In this document: piece by piece, positions 1 to 8,055 of the stretch | How positions within the stretch are numbered: the stretch's first letter is position 1 | Layout of the letters: each line of letters begins with the position of its first letter | Assembly (NCBI GenBank): GCA_028287115.1 | Contig: JAQBQF010000130.1 | Coordinates: 1-39,907, forward strand | Length of the DNA stretch: 39,907 nt | Source of the DNA: Myxococcales bacterium | Lineage (GTDB): Bacteria > Myxococcota_A > Polyangia > Haliangiales > Haliangiaceae | Direction of reading: 5' to 3' | Notes under the pieces: model-generated | The model's input: the letters and a program-made list of their open reading frames with translations, nothing else | What the model was told of the DNA's origin: nothing | Databases searched by the model: none | Made by a program: the position numbers and the translations under genes

Positions 1-634
1 CGAGTCGCTCGGCGTAGAGGCCGAGGGTGCGCTGCCAGGCCGGTCGCGCCAGACAGCGCTCGTAGTAAGCCTTCATCCTCGGGAAGGGATCCATCAAGTC
101 GGTCTTGCGGATGCTGCGCAAAACGCCGGCCATCATGATGTCGGCCACCGTGAAGTCGGCGCAGGCGATCCACTCGCGGTCTTCGAGGCGCCGCTCGACG
201 TCGCCGAGCCAACGGCCGGCGAGCTTGCGCACCTCCGCCTTGACCTTGTGGGCGGCGTTGTCGCGGTCGAAGATCTCGACGATGTCGATGCACACCAGCG
301 TCGGCTCCACGGTGCTGGTCGCGGCGAAACACCACTGGACGACGCGGGTGCGGCCCTGGAAGTCGCCCGGCATCAGCTTGCCCGCCTTCTCGGCCAAGTA
401 GATCACCACCGCGGCCGACTCGGCCACGACGAAGCCGTCATCGTCGATGACCGGCACCTGGTGGAAGGGGCTGATCCGGCTGAAGGCGTCGCCGTTGAGC
501 TCGCCACCGGTGTGGTCGAGCGCGTGGACTCGATACGGCAGCCCCGTCTCCTCGAGGGCCCACTGCGCCCAGAGGTCTTTCGTCTCGCCGCGCCCCTCGG
601 GAAAGATGCGTCCGAAGCCATAGTGCGTGATCAT
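1..634 (-). CDS. glutathione S-transferase family protein (3' end cut by window edge)
   Basis: I read about 211 codons from ATG at 634-632 to the left edge; the C-terminal end is missing. The N-terminal half has thioredoxin-fold GST features: a segment ending QVPVIDDDGFVV, with the cis-proline that contacts glutathione, followed by AESAAVVIYLAEKAG, the usual Glu-Ser glutathione site and following helix. The rest is helical and includes the DFTVADIMMAG segment (N-capping/hydrophobic staple region) typical of the GST C-terminal domain. Family members conjugate glutathione to electrophiles or reduce substrates in the cytosol; the substrate cannot be told. No partner gene lies next to it; the 331 bases upstream hold no gene. 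Confidence 0.88.
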   Translation of the reverse strand, partial: MITHYGFGRIFPEGRGETKDLWAQWALEETGLPYRVHALDHTGGELNGDAFSRISPFHQVPVIDDDGFVVAESAAVVIYLAEKAGKLMPGDFQGRTRVVQWCFAATSTVEPTLVCIDIVEIFDRDNAAHKVKAEVRKLAGRWLGDVERRLEDREWIACADFTVADIMMAGVLRSIRKTDLMDPFPRMKAYYERCLARPAWQRTLGLYAERL

Positions 635-965
635 GTCGTCCTCCGATCGGCGGCCGGATCCACCGGCCCACGCCGGAGCGTGCCACGTCGCGAACCGCCT
701 CGCGGCGTCAGAGCGCTCGCCTCGATGCCCAACGGGGCCGAAGCCGAATTCACCGAAGTCACGCCGCAAACGTCCGTAGTCTCGTCGACGTCAGATCACG
801 ACGGAAACGTTCCGCCGTCAACAGTAGCCCAATCGCGACGCATCAGGTCCCACGAGCGCTGTCGGGTAATCCAACCGCGAACCGGCGATGAAGCTCGACG
901 TGATATCGGCTGCGTCTAGTCATGCTGGCCTTTGCGGTCGGCCTGCTGTGTAATCGAGGACGAAC
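635..965. other. gene-free stretch between divergent genes
   Basis: These 331 bases separate the start of the GST gene (minus strand) from the TonB-C-like lipoprotein (plus strand). The open frames here are short and do not look coding. It should hold two divergent promoters, but I see no convincing -35/-10 pair. The last ~45 bases (about 922-965) match the sequence just upstream of the decayed lipoprotein copy near 2030-2073, so the duplication included the leader. Confidence 0.5.
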
Positions 966-1502
966 ATGCGCCGGTCGAGATTGGCGGCAGCATTCGTGAT
1001 CTTGGGAGCCTGCGTTTCGCAGCAACCCTCACCTAGGCTTGCCGCACCGAGCCAGCCGTCATCTTGGCCACGACCATCGCAGCCGGCGAGAGCGCCGATC
1101 GATAAGACCGCGCAACTTTACCTCGCGCCCCATCAGGCGAGCTCTTTGCGCATCTCCGGGAGTGAAGACATTGTTCCGGACCTATCGCCGAACTTACCGT
1201 TCAACCTGTTTCCGACGTATGACCACGTGGTCGCCGCGTGGCTCGAACGAGTCGCCTTGTCCGAACGGGTGACCGGCTTGTTTGACTACTGCGTAGACGA
1301 ATTCGGCCACGTCACACGCGTCGAAGTCATGTACGGAACCGGTGACCCGTACTACGACGCGAAGATCGTCCGCACGATGCGCCACTGGCTCTATCGGCCT
1401 CGCGTGGTTGCCGGCGAGGCCGTTCGGTTCTGCTCGAGCGCCATGATTTCGCATGGTGGGAAGCAGCCGGCGATCCTTCCGGCTGCACACGCGCGGAGCT
1501 GA
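966..1502 (+). CDS. lipoprotein with TonB-C-like C-terminal domain
   Basis: 178 aa. The N-terminus is a short lipoprotein signal with lipobox LGAC (Cys16), followed by a Pro/Ser-rich linker to about residue 45. The C-terminal ~80 residues resemble the TonB C-terminal fold: FDYCVDEFGHVTRVEV, then GTGDPYYDAKIVRTMRHWLY, then RPRVVAGEAVRFC. That order (small strand, DxxGxV, helix, W-x-Y/F-x-P) is usual in TonB/AgmX-type domains. There is no TonB-type N-terminal transmembrane anchor with a long Pro-Lys rod, so it is probably not an energy transducer itself. Two Cys flank the domain and could form a disulfide. The stop is 3 nt before the next start, suggesting cotranscription with the GNAT gene. 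A truncated second copy lies at 2074. Confidence 0.75.
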   Translation: MRRSRLAAAFVILGACVSQQPSPRLAAPSQPSSWPRPSQPARAPIDKTAQLYLAPHQASSLRISGSEDIVPDLSPNLPFNLFPTYDHVVAAWLERVALSERVTGLFDYCVDEFGHVTRVEVMYGTGDPYYDAKIVRTMRHWLYRPRVVAGEAVRFCSSAMISHGGKQPAILPAAHARS

Positions 1503-1505
1503 CAC

Positions 1506-2036
1506 ATGATCGCCCGTTCGTTGGAGCTTGCCGGGCATGCCATCCGACAACTCGCGGGAGCTGACGTACCGCTGATCCGTCAGCTGTTCGATGAGCGCTC
1601 GGACTTCTTCCGCTTGATCAACGGGGATGCGGCATTTGAGGCCGAGCAGATCTTTGGGGATGTTCCACCAAGCAAGCATCCCAAGGACAAGCTCGTATTC
1701 GGCATCTCCGCGCAGCGCGCAGACGATCGAATCATCGGATTGGTGGAGCTGCTTCGCGGATACCCGACGCAGGACGACTGGTGTATCGGTCTACTCCTCA
1801 TCGTGCCAGCCCACCGCGGTCGCGGACTCGGCGCAGCAACGATCGCCGCCGTCATTCAATTCGTAGCGAGCGCCGGAGGCCGCACACTCCAGCTGGTTGT
1901 TCAGGCACAGAATTCGGCGGCTCTTCAGTTTTGGCAGCGGCACGGATTCGTCATCCGGGACCGGGTGCACCAGCAGGCGGCGCACGGAACGAATGCGAGT
2001 CCAATTGTCCGGTCGGCAGCATTCGGCTCGTGCTGA
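1506..2036 (+). CDS. GNAT family N-acetyltransferase
   Basis: 176 aa, ATG 3 nt after the lipoprotein stop. The GNAT core is clear: a beta strand (WCIGLLLIVPAHRG), the acetyl-CoA pyrophosphate loop RGRGLG near residues 108-113, and the C-terminal motif B region NSAALQFWQRHGFVIRDR. Enzymes of this fold move an acetyl group from acetyl-CoA to an amine; the substrate cannot be inferred. The last residues (about SPIVRSAAFGSC) run into sequence homologous to the leader of the upstream lipoprotein gene, and the TGA stop sits in that repeated block, so the natural C-terminus may have been changed by the duplication. Confidence 0.85.
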   Translation: MIARSLELAGHAIRQLAGADVPLIRQLFDERSDFFRLINGDAAFEAEQIFGDVPPSKHPKDKLVFGISAQRADDRIIGLVELLRGYPTQDDWCIGLLLIVPAHRGRGLGAATIAAVIQFVASAGGRTLQLVVQAQNSAALQFWQRHGFVIRDRVHQQAAHGTNASPIVRSAAFGSC

Positions 2037-2073
2037 CCTTTGTCGCCGGCATGCGGTGTAATCGAGCGCGGGC

Positions 2074-2280
2074 ATGCGGAGGTCGATATTCGCGATGCTC
2101 CTGATCCTGCAAGCCTGCGCTTCGCGGAACCGGTGCCCCGTACTACGACGCCAGGTTCGTCCGCGCGATCCGCCATTGGCTCTACCGTCCTCACCTGGTT
2201 ACCGGCGAATCAGCGCGGTTCTGCTCGAGCGCGTTCATCTCGCGCGGGAGGGACGCAGCCGGTAACCCTCCCGCCGGGAC
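2074..2280 (+). pseudogene. decayed second copy of the TonB-C-like lipoprotein gene
   Basis: The ATG at 2074 gives a signal peptide parallel to the 966 gene (MRRSIFAMLLILQAC, lipobox LQAC). After ...CASRN the sequence jumps to the equivalent of residue ~124 of the intact gene: gaaccggtg and what follows (2126-2270) align with 1335-1480. The net loss is 317 nt, not a multiple of three, so the TonB-C part is out of frame. In its own frame it still reads GAPYYDARFVRAIRHWLY followed by RPHLVTGESARFCSSAFIS. The leader (about 2029-2073) also matches 922-965. I infer tandem duplication followed by internal deletion. Confidence 0.8.
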
Positions 2281-2288
2281 CCCGAGCA

Positions 2289-2804
2289 TCAGTGAAGCCG
2301 CGCGCGTGGGGACTCGGCGGTGCGCTCGATGCGGCCACATGCGGTTCGCACGCTCTTGCGAGTCATCGCGAACACCACGACAAGTGGCCACGCGATCGAG
2401 ACGATCGTTCGCACGGAGCTCAATGCGTCATGCAGATTGCGTTCCGCAGGCACGATGCCGACCCAGTCGAGGATCTTGCCGTAGCTGTCGCGCGTGCCTT
2501 GGTCCGGCGTCAGCACGAACACGCACAGCGTCGTGGCGAGCGATGCGACCGCGTAGATGATCGCCCAGTTCGTCGCGTCGCGCCGATACAGCATGGCTCG
2601 AATGCCGGCGTTGATGTGCAGCACCGCGACGGCGACACCTGCGATGAGCAACGAGCTCCAGAGCGCATGATCGCGTGGTACCCCTGCGACGACGTCGCGC
2701 CCGGCGCTCACCGCGTGCAGGTCGAGCCACAGCCCGATCCCACCGAACAGGATCATGAGCACGCCGACAACGAACGGCAGGGGCGATTCGCGATCAGCCA
2801 TCAT
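2289..2804 (-). CDS. four-helix integral membrane protein, unknown function
   Basis: About 171 aa if started at ATG 2804-2802 (a second ATG follows at 2801-2799; an upstream start at 2852 adds 16 polar residues with no hydrophobic or RBS support). Four hydrophobic segments are visible: FVVGVLMILFGGIGLWL, SLLIAGVAVAVLHINAGI, IIYAVASLATTLCVFVL and VSIAWPLVVVFAM, with a basic tail. The long loop between helices 3 and 4 carries DSYGKILDWVGIVP. I recognise no family. It stands alone between the lipoprotein remnant and the damaged propeller gene. An 18-bp near-perfect palindrome lies over the start codons. Confidence 0.65.
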   Translation of the reverse strand: MMADRESPLPFVVGVLMILFGGIGLWLDLHAVSAGRDVVAGVPRDHALWSSLLIAGVAVAVLHINAGIRAMLYRRDATNWAIIYAVASLATTLCVFVLTPDQGTRDSYGKILDWVGIVPAERNLHDALSSVRTIVSIAWPLVVVFAMTRKSVRTACGRIERTAESPRARLH

Positions 2805-2816
2805 GTTTACATGATG
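2799..2816. promoter_or_regulatory. 18-bp palindrome over the start of the 4-TM gene
   Basis: Sequence catcatgtttacatgatg: two 8-base arms (CATCATGT / ACATGATG) around a TT centre. It is AT-rich in a GC-rich setting and covers both possible ATG codons of the 2289-2804 gene. The size and spacing suit a dimeric repressor operator (TetR, GntR or Xre type), but no such regulator is adjacent. Confidence 0.35.
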
Positions 2817-2896
2817 CGCACCAGTGACACCGCAAGTGCGACAAAGCGGCAAACATCAGTCGTGTCGGCTTCGCTGGTTCGCGCACGGAGTCGCGT

Positions 2897-3564
2897 GATA
2901 CGTCGGCCGGCATCGGATCGAGCGCGACCCCGGTCATCGTCGCATCCGGGCAATTCGAGGCAGGTCCGATCGCGGTGGATACGCAACGTGTGTATTGGGC
3001 GAACTACAACGCGCTGTTCTCAATGCCGCTTGCAGGCGGAGCCATCTTGCCGCTGGTCGACGAAGGCGTTCAGCTCGAGCTCGACTCGATCGCGCTCGAC
3101 GCAACGCACATTTACTGGACGAGACTAGGTCCCGTGCAGCAGCCAATCACCGGTGGTAAGGCGATCATGTTGGGTGGGATCAGCGGATCGGGTCCCGGGC
3201 GCATCGCCGTGGATGACGCCAACGTGTACTGGACCATCGGTCCCATCCCATGCGACGTCGTGCCCTGTGGCCACCGGCACGATGGCGCCGTCATGAAGGT
3301 ATCGCTCGCCGGAGGCACGAGCGTGAAGCTGGCGGCGTTCGAGACGCCCTGCTATCCCGTCACGCAGCTCGCCGTCGACGCTGACCATGTCTACTGGACC
3401 TCCGCACACGAGCTGCAACGAACACCTCTCGGAGGAGGACCGATCGAAACACTCGCGTCCAACGAGGGAGATCCGTACGCCATGGTGCTCGGCCCCACGG
3501 ACGTGTATTGGGCGTGCGGCCGGTCAATGGCGAGCCGGCGGCTATCCGAAAGATCGCAAAGTAG
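2897..3564 (+). pseudogene. VYW-repeat beta-propeller-like protein, damaged at both ends
   Basis: The segment encodes repeats built on a (V/I)YW strand followed by xxLxGG: QRVYWANYN...PLAGG, THIYWTRLG...ITGG, NVYWTIGPI...SLAGG, DHVYWTSAH...PLGGG and TDVYWACG. Such repeats occur in exported proteins of myxobacterial relatives and probably form a propeller. Homology starts upstream of the first usable start (GTG 2975): TPVIVASGQFEAGPIAVD is in frame before it, and no signal peptide is visible, so the 5' end is missing. After DVYWACG (about 3520) the frame drifts into an Arg/Ser-rich tail, whereas the neighbouring frame reads VNGEPAAIRKIAK and stops at TAG 3562-3564, the expected ending. One base is missing or two are added near 3518-3523. 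A single-base sequencing error could explain that but not the lost N-terminus. Confidence 0.65.
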
Positions 3565-3575
3565 CGCGTCGCTCG

Positions 3576-4385
3576 CTACAGCTTCACGAACTCGGACTTC
3601 AGCCGGTGCTCGAGCTCGATGAACTTCGGATCTGCCTGGACGTCGTCGCGCCATGCGAGACCGAGCTTGACGAGGTCGACGGATTCCTTGATGTGAGCTC
3701 CCGAGCAGATCTTGCCGTCGGCGGCGCGGTCGCGTCCGAGCAGCAGCACGGTATCGGCCACGGCGAGCGCCGTGCGGATGTCGTGCGTCACGATCACGAT
3801 CGTGTTGAGCTCGTGCATGTCGCGCACCTGGACGAGTAGCTTCATCACCTCGTCGAGCGCGGCGGGATCGAGGCCGGAGAACGGTTCGTCCATGAGAAGC
3901 AGCGTCTTCTGCTTGACGAGCTGCTGCGCGATCGCGACGCGCTGGCGCTGCCCGCCGGAGAGCTGCGTCGGATAGAACGCGGCGCGCTCGCCGAGGCCGA
4001 ATCGCGCGAGTAGCTTCGCGGATTGATCGCGCGCGTCTTTGCGCGACATGCCGTTCATCACGCCCGCGGTGACGAGGTTGCCCATCACGGTCCGATGGCG
4101 AAGCAGGATGTAGTTCTGGAACACGACGCCCACGGTGCCGGTCTCGATCGGCTTGCCGCCGATGCCGGTGACCTGGCCGGTGTCGGGCTCGTTGAGGCCG
4201 GCGATGATCCGCAGCAGCTGGGTCTTGCCGACGCCCGACGGTCCAAGCAGCGCGACGATCTGACCGGTCGTCTTGTCGGGCCGCACGCGATCGACGATCT
4301 CGAAATTCAGCTTCTCGAGGATCAGGTTGCCGCCGAGACGCAGCGACACGTCTTTCGCGCGGAACAGCACTTCATCGAGTGCCAT
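3576..4385 (-). CDS. ABC transporter ATP-binding protein (NitT/TauT-type)
   Basis: 269 aa, ATG 4385-4383. All ATPase motifs are present in order: Walker A GPSGVGKT (residues 48-55), Q-loop Gln90, signature LSGGQ (142-146), Walker B LLLMDEP (162-168) and the switch His201 in VTHDI. The closest family by layout is TauB/SsuB/NrtD, which drives uptake of anions such as sulfonate, nitrate or taurine; the C-terminal ~55 residues form an accessory tail. The start overlaps the permease stop as TGATG, so translation is coupled to the permease. The frame stays open upstream through the permease region, but the MALDEVLFRAKDVSLRLGG start fits the family. The 3' end faces the damaged propeller gene. Confidence 0.93.
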   Translation of the reverse strand: MALDEVLFRAKDVSLRLGGNLILEKLNFEIVDRVRPDKTTGQIVALLGPSGVGKTQLLRIIAGLNEPDTGQVTGIGGKPIETGTVGVVFQNYILLRHRTVMGNLVTAGVMNGMSRKDARDQSAKLLARFGLGERAAFYPTQLSGGQRQRVAIAQQLVKQKTLLLMDEPFSGLDPAALDEVMKLLVQVRDMHELNTIVIVTHDIRTALAVADTVLLLGRDRAADGKICSGAHIKESVDLVKLGLAWRDDVQADPKFIELEHRLKSEFVKL

Positions 4386-5182
4386 CAGCGCCTCACCCGT
4401 TCGAGGTTCGCGTAGGGACACGCGGCGCGCGAGATCACGCCCATCGAGTAGTCGAGGATGAGGCCAACGATCAGGATCACGAACAGGATCGCGTAGACCT
4501 CGGCGAGCCGAAAATGCTTGTTCTGGTTCAGGATCATCGCGCCGAGGCCGCCCTCGGAGCGCGAGATGCCTTCGACCATCGTGATCATCGTCCAGCCGAT
4601 CGCGATGTTCTGACGCAGCACCTCCAGCGCCTTGTCGACCGTTCCGAGGATCACGACCTCCCACAGGATGCGCAGCTCGCTCGCGCCGAGTGCGCGCAGG
4701 TGATCGAAGTTCTCGCGCGGAATCTCGACGACGACGCCCGCCATCATCGTCACGAAGTACGTCGTCATGCCGAACGTGAGCAGCCAGACCTTGAGCTCGT
4801 AGCCGCCGCCGGTGATCAGCGTGAACGGCACGACGAGCCCCGTGAGCCCGAGGAAGCGCAGCTTCGAGACCGCTTCGACGAGCGGACGAAATACCGCGAG
4901 CACCGTCGCGTAGGACAGGAGCATCGAGATCAGGATCGTCAACGCGAGCGCGTGCAGGATCAACTTGAGCGTCGTGAACAGCTCGGGCGCCATCCCGCCT
5001 TCCATCCACAAGTTGCCGAGCGCGTGCCAGACCTCTCCTGGACCGGGCAAGCTCGCGAACGGCGACGCGATCCACGCGATCGCCGCGGCGACGAGCCACA
5101 ACAGCACGAGGAGCAGTGCCGTGGTCTTGTCGACCGTGCGGTTCGGCAGGAACGCGTTCTTGAACGACCGACCGGTGATCAA
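4385..5182 (-). CDS. ABC transporter permease (NitT/TauT-type, BPD_transp_1)
   Basis: 265 aa. About six membrane helices: ALLLVLLWLVAAAIAWIA near the N-terminus, a pair around residues 70-100, two in the middle, and FVILIVGLILDYSMG at the end. The cytoplasmic EAA loop, which docks on the ATPase, is seen as LRALGASELRILWEVVILG at about residues 167-185, with the conserved GA. The start is a rare TTG (5182-5180) within TTGATC, overlapping the TGA stop of the upstream binding protein by 4 nt; no ATG lies nearby in frame. This overlap suggests translation by coupling, and the weak codon may set stoichiometry. The C-terminus overlaps the ATPase start. Confidence 0.9.
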   Translation of the reverse strand: MITGRSFKNAFLPNRTVDKTTALLLVLLWLVAAAIAWIASPFASLPGPGEVWHALGNLWMEGGMAPELFTTLKLILHALALTILISMLLSYATVLAVFRPLVEAVSKLRFLGLTGLVVPFTLITGGGYELKVWLLTFGMTTYFVTMMAGVVVEIPRENFDHLRALGASELRILWEVVILGTVDKALEVLRQNIAIGWTMITMVEGISRSEGGLGAMILNQNKHFRLAEVYAILFVILIVGLILDYSMGVISRAACPYANLERVRR

Positions 5183-6963
5183 ATCTGGCTCGAGGTCGAT
5201 CCGAGCACGATCTCGACGCGGCGGTTCTTCGCCTTACCCTCGGCGTTCGAGTTCGGCACGACCGGCTGGGTCTGACCATGAGAGAAGACCTTGACGCGAC
5301 CTTCGGGGAAGTTCTGCGGTGCCTGCGCCTCGAGCCACTGCTTGACCGCAAACGCACGGTCCTCGCTCAGCTTCATGTTGCCTTCGGGCGAACCGGCGTT
5401 GTCGGTGTGCCCGTGGATCTCGACGGTGGTACCGCTCGCGATCACGAGATCGTTGAGCAGCGTCTTCAGCGTCGTTTCGGCCTGGCCGGTGAACGACGCC
5501 TTGCCGGAATCGAACGCGATATTCCAGTTCTTGCGGCTGACCACGACCGCGGCTTGCTGCTTCACTGCGGTGGGATCGAACTTCTGTACGTCGGGTTTTG
5601 TCGTCGGCGCCTCGGCTTTGGCAAGCTCGGCGACGAACGACGTGTCCGAGATATCGCCGACCGGCGGGAAGCTCGGCACGAGGTCCGGATACTGTGACTT
5701 CACGACATTGCCGAACGTCGTATACGTCGCGGCAAACGCGTTCTTCGCGCCCTGCGAGAGACCGAACAGCAGCAAGTTATCGGCGAGGTTCGACACGGCG
5801 GAGCCGCCGAGATCGACCGTGATGCCGGCCTTGTCCTTCACCGACTGCGGCGAGAAGTACTTGTACCAGTAGTCGCCGTCTTTCTCGTTGTAGACCGCGG
5901 CGCTGATCGCGGCCGCTTTTTTGAGATTTGCCTCGTCCTTGACGGCATCGGCGCCCTCGAAGATCGCGGCGAGCATCCCCTTCACGGTGTCGCGGTTCGC
6001 GTTGATCCACTTCTTGTTCCCGATGATCACGGCGGGCATCTGCGAGCGGTACTCGCGCGTCGAGACGATCGAGACGATGCCGCCCTTGTTCTCGGCGGCC
6101 GTCACGTCGCCCGGGGTCCACGTGACGATGCCTTGCACGCAGTGCTTGTCCTTGCTGCCGGTCTTCGTGTTCTTGAGGTCGGCGCAGTAACCGGTGACGT
6201 ACTTCTGCGCTGCATCGATGTAGTCGGACGAGTTGACCCAGTTGAGTGCGTTCGGATCGAACGTGGTCTCGTCGGGGTTGTTCGGGATGCCGTTATCGCC
6301 GAGCCACTTCATCGCGATGTTCCAGTCGCCATCGCGGAGCACGCCGGCGACGAGGCCGCCGCGCGCGGACTGCGGGTTGTCTTTCCATTGCTGCGGTCCC
6401 ATGAACTTGTCCTCGCCGCGCGAGAACCCAGCCGAGCCGACGACCTCGACCTCGTACTCTTTGCCGAGCTTGTCGAGCCGGTCGTTGATCGCCTTGAAGA
6501 ACGCCGCGCCGCCGTCACCCATGATGATGATGAAGTGGGCACCCTTCGACGGGTTCTTCGAACCGCTCTTGAGATCTTCGGCGAACGCGAGCAGCAGCGA
6601 CTGCATCTGATCCGTCGAGTCCTCGCGGACGAGCTTGAGATTGACGCCGTGCTTGCACATCAGGCTGCCCTCCGCTGCCTGCTTGCCGCCGGTCGCGTAC
6701 ATCATGCCCATCTGCGCGTTCCACGCCCAGTGATAGAGCCGGACCTCCGGCTTGTCCGCGCAGCCCGGCTTCTCGTTGAGCGTGATCTTGGCAGTCGACG
6801 CCGTCGCGCTACCCGAGCCGTCGAGATCGACCTTCGGCGGCACGCTCACCGTCTGTGGCTTTTTTCCCGGAAACAGCTTGTCCCGCTGGGAGTAGATGCC
6901 GGCGCCAACTGCGCCGAGGACAACGAGCGTAATGAGTAATTTAGCCAACGGCGTGAGCTTCAC
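5179..6963 (-). CDS. substrate-binding protein fused to an OmpA-like peptidoglycan-binding domain
   Basis: 594 aa from GTG 6963 (a second GTG at 6969 is as good; a GGGGGTG run precedes both). An ATG at 7065 would run into the divergent gene and lacks support. Order: an uncleaved-looking N-terminal helix (KLLITLVVLGAVGAGIY), a linker, a long periplasmic substrate-binding module of NitT/TauT/PstS type (about residues 60-440, with VRLYHWAWNAQMGMMYATGG and STREYRSQMPAVIIGNKKW), then an OmpA-like domain in the last ~130 residues (IHGHTDNAGSPEGNMKLSED, RAFAVKQWLE, KNRRVEI). OmpA domains bind peptidoglycan diaminopimelate through Asp and Arg; both are visible (HTDN, SEDRA). The protein would be tied to the inner membrane at one end and the wall at the other. 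It heads an overlapped operon with permease and ATPase. The substrate is unknown. Confidence 0.88.
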   Translation of the reverse strand: MKLTPLAKLLITLVVLGAVGAGIYSQRDKLFPGKKPQTVSVPPKVDLDGSGSATASTAKITLNEKPGCADKPEVRLYHWAWNAQMGMMYATGGKQAAEGSLMCKHGVNLKLVREDSTDQMQSLLLAFAEDLKSGSKNPSKGAHFIIIMGDGGAAFFKAINDRLDKLGKEYEVEVVGSAGFSRGEDKFMGPQQWKDNPQSARGGLVAGVLRDGDWNIAMKWLGDNGIPNNPDETTFDPNALNWVNSSDYIDAAQKYVTGYCADLKNTKTGSKDKHCVQGIVTWTPGDVTAAENKGGIVSIVSTREYRSQMPAVIIGNKKWINANRDTVKGMLAAIFEGADAVKDEANLKKAAAISAAVYNEKDGDYWYKYFSPQSVKDKAGITVDLGGSAVSNLADNLLLFGLSQGAKNAFAATYTTFGNVVKSQYPDLVPSFPPVGDISDTSFVAELAKAEAPTTKPDVQKFDPTAVKQQAAVVVSRKNWNIAFDSGKASFTGQAETTLKTLLNDLVIASGTTVEIHGHTDNAGSPEGNMKLSEDRAFAVKQWLEAQAPQNFPEGRVKVFSHGQTQPVVPNSNAEGKAKNRRVEIVLGSTSSQI

Positions 6964-7042
6964 GGCCACCCCCGATAATTCGGTTGCATCTTGGCGCCCA
7001 TCCCATGATCGCGTCAAGTCGGCTATCCTCGAAGGAACGCGA

Positions 7043-7885
7043 ATGGGTGACGAGGGGAAGAACAAGCCGAGCCTGTTCCAGCGCGCGTTCTGGAATCAGT
7101 ACAACTTCATCTTGCTCGGCGCCGCGGGCCTGTTCTCGATCGCGACGTTCACGTGGATCCCACTGCTCCTCGGCGGCGGCATCGAGGCACTGTGGCTCGT
7201 CCTCGGCAGTGACTCGGCGCCGTTCAAGCGCTGGGTCGCGATTCAGGAAGGCCGCGAACGACAAGAAGCGCTCAAGAAGCACGCGGCCGGCGCGCTGCAA
7301 TTGCTCGAGCCCGCGTACCTCAGGCGGTTTCGCGATCTCGAGAGCGTGTCCGAGCGGATTCAAGCGCTCGCCAAAGAGAATCCAAGCCTCGAGACGCAGC
7401 TCATCCAAGGCGAGATGGACAAGCTCGGCAAGCTGCTGCACTCGTTCCTCGACATGGCGGTGACTCACCAACGCCTCGGTCACTACCTCGCCGACAACAA
7501 CGAAGAAGACATGCGCCGCGATATCGACGCTACCGATCGCGCGCTCCGCCACGAGCAAGATGCCGATGTCTCCGCGGGGCTCCGCCAGAGTATGGCGCTC
7601 GCGCAGAAGCGCCTCAAGCAGCATCAAACGATCGAAGCGAACTATCGGCTCCTCGGCGTCAAGCTCGACACGCTCGACAAGTCGTTCCGTTATCTCGAGT
7701 CGCACGTCGTGGCGATCTCCGAGCGCGAAGAGCTCAGCCAAGAGATCGACGAGCTGATCGTCGGCGTGGATGCGGTCTCGGAGATCTCCGTCGAGACCGA
7801 AGGCACGCTGCGCGATCTCGGTGCGCCGGTGCGCCGTCCCACCGCGGTGTCCGCTGCCGTCGCGCAACAGCGGATCAAGAACTGA
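7043..7885 (+). CDS. membrane-anchored coiled-coil protein, unknown
   Basis: 280 aa. ATG 7043 is chosen because GAAGGA (7031-7036) lies 6 nt upstream; longer frames start inside the divergent gene. Residues 17-50 form one or two hydrophobic helices (FILLGAAGLFSIATFTWIPLLL, then GGIEALWLVLG). The remaining ~230 residues are charged, helical and heptad-like, with no extracellular features, so the bulk is probably cytosolic. I recognise no named family. It is divergent from the OmpA-fused ABC operon with only about 80 bp between starts, so the two may share regulation. A partner or scaffold role is only an inference from position. Confidence 0.8.
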   Translation: MGDEGKNKPSLFQRAFWNQYNFILLGAAGLFSIATFTWIPLLLGGGIEALWLVLGSDSAPFKRWVAIQEGRERQEALKKHAAGALQLLEPAYLRRFRDLESVSERIQALAKENPSLETQLIQGEMDKLGKLLHSFLDMAVTHQRLGHYLADNNEEDMRRDIDATDRALRHEQDADVSAGLRQSMALAQKRLKQHQTIEANYRLLGVKLDTLDKSFRYLESHVVAISEREELSQEIDELIVGVDAVSEISVETEGTLRDLGAPVRRPTAVSAAVAQQRIKN

Positions 7886-8055
7886 GCAATTCGCTTCGCT
7901 GGAACGATCCACTCACAACTTCGGTCGTTTCGGCAACTCGCGCCTCGGCGTCGGGATTTCGAAACGATGTGGACACGTCAGGAGTGCGTCCACGAGCCCG
8001 GCATTGGGCCGACGGCAAGATCGACGTAACGACACGGCGAGGAGCTCGGTCAGTC

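Noticed and set aside
248..919. Plus-strand open frame opposite the GST gene
   Set aside because: Antisense shadow with biased composition; the minus-strand GST explains the region.
2040..3128. Plus-strand open frame of 362 codons across the 4-TM gene
   Set aside because: It passes antisense to the membrane protein, is low in complexity and rich in Arg/His/Asp, and shows no domain.
4386..5357. N-terminal extension of the ABC ATPase through the permease region
   Set aside because: The extension is Arg-rich shadow sequence of the permease; the family start is at 4385.
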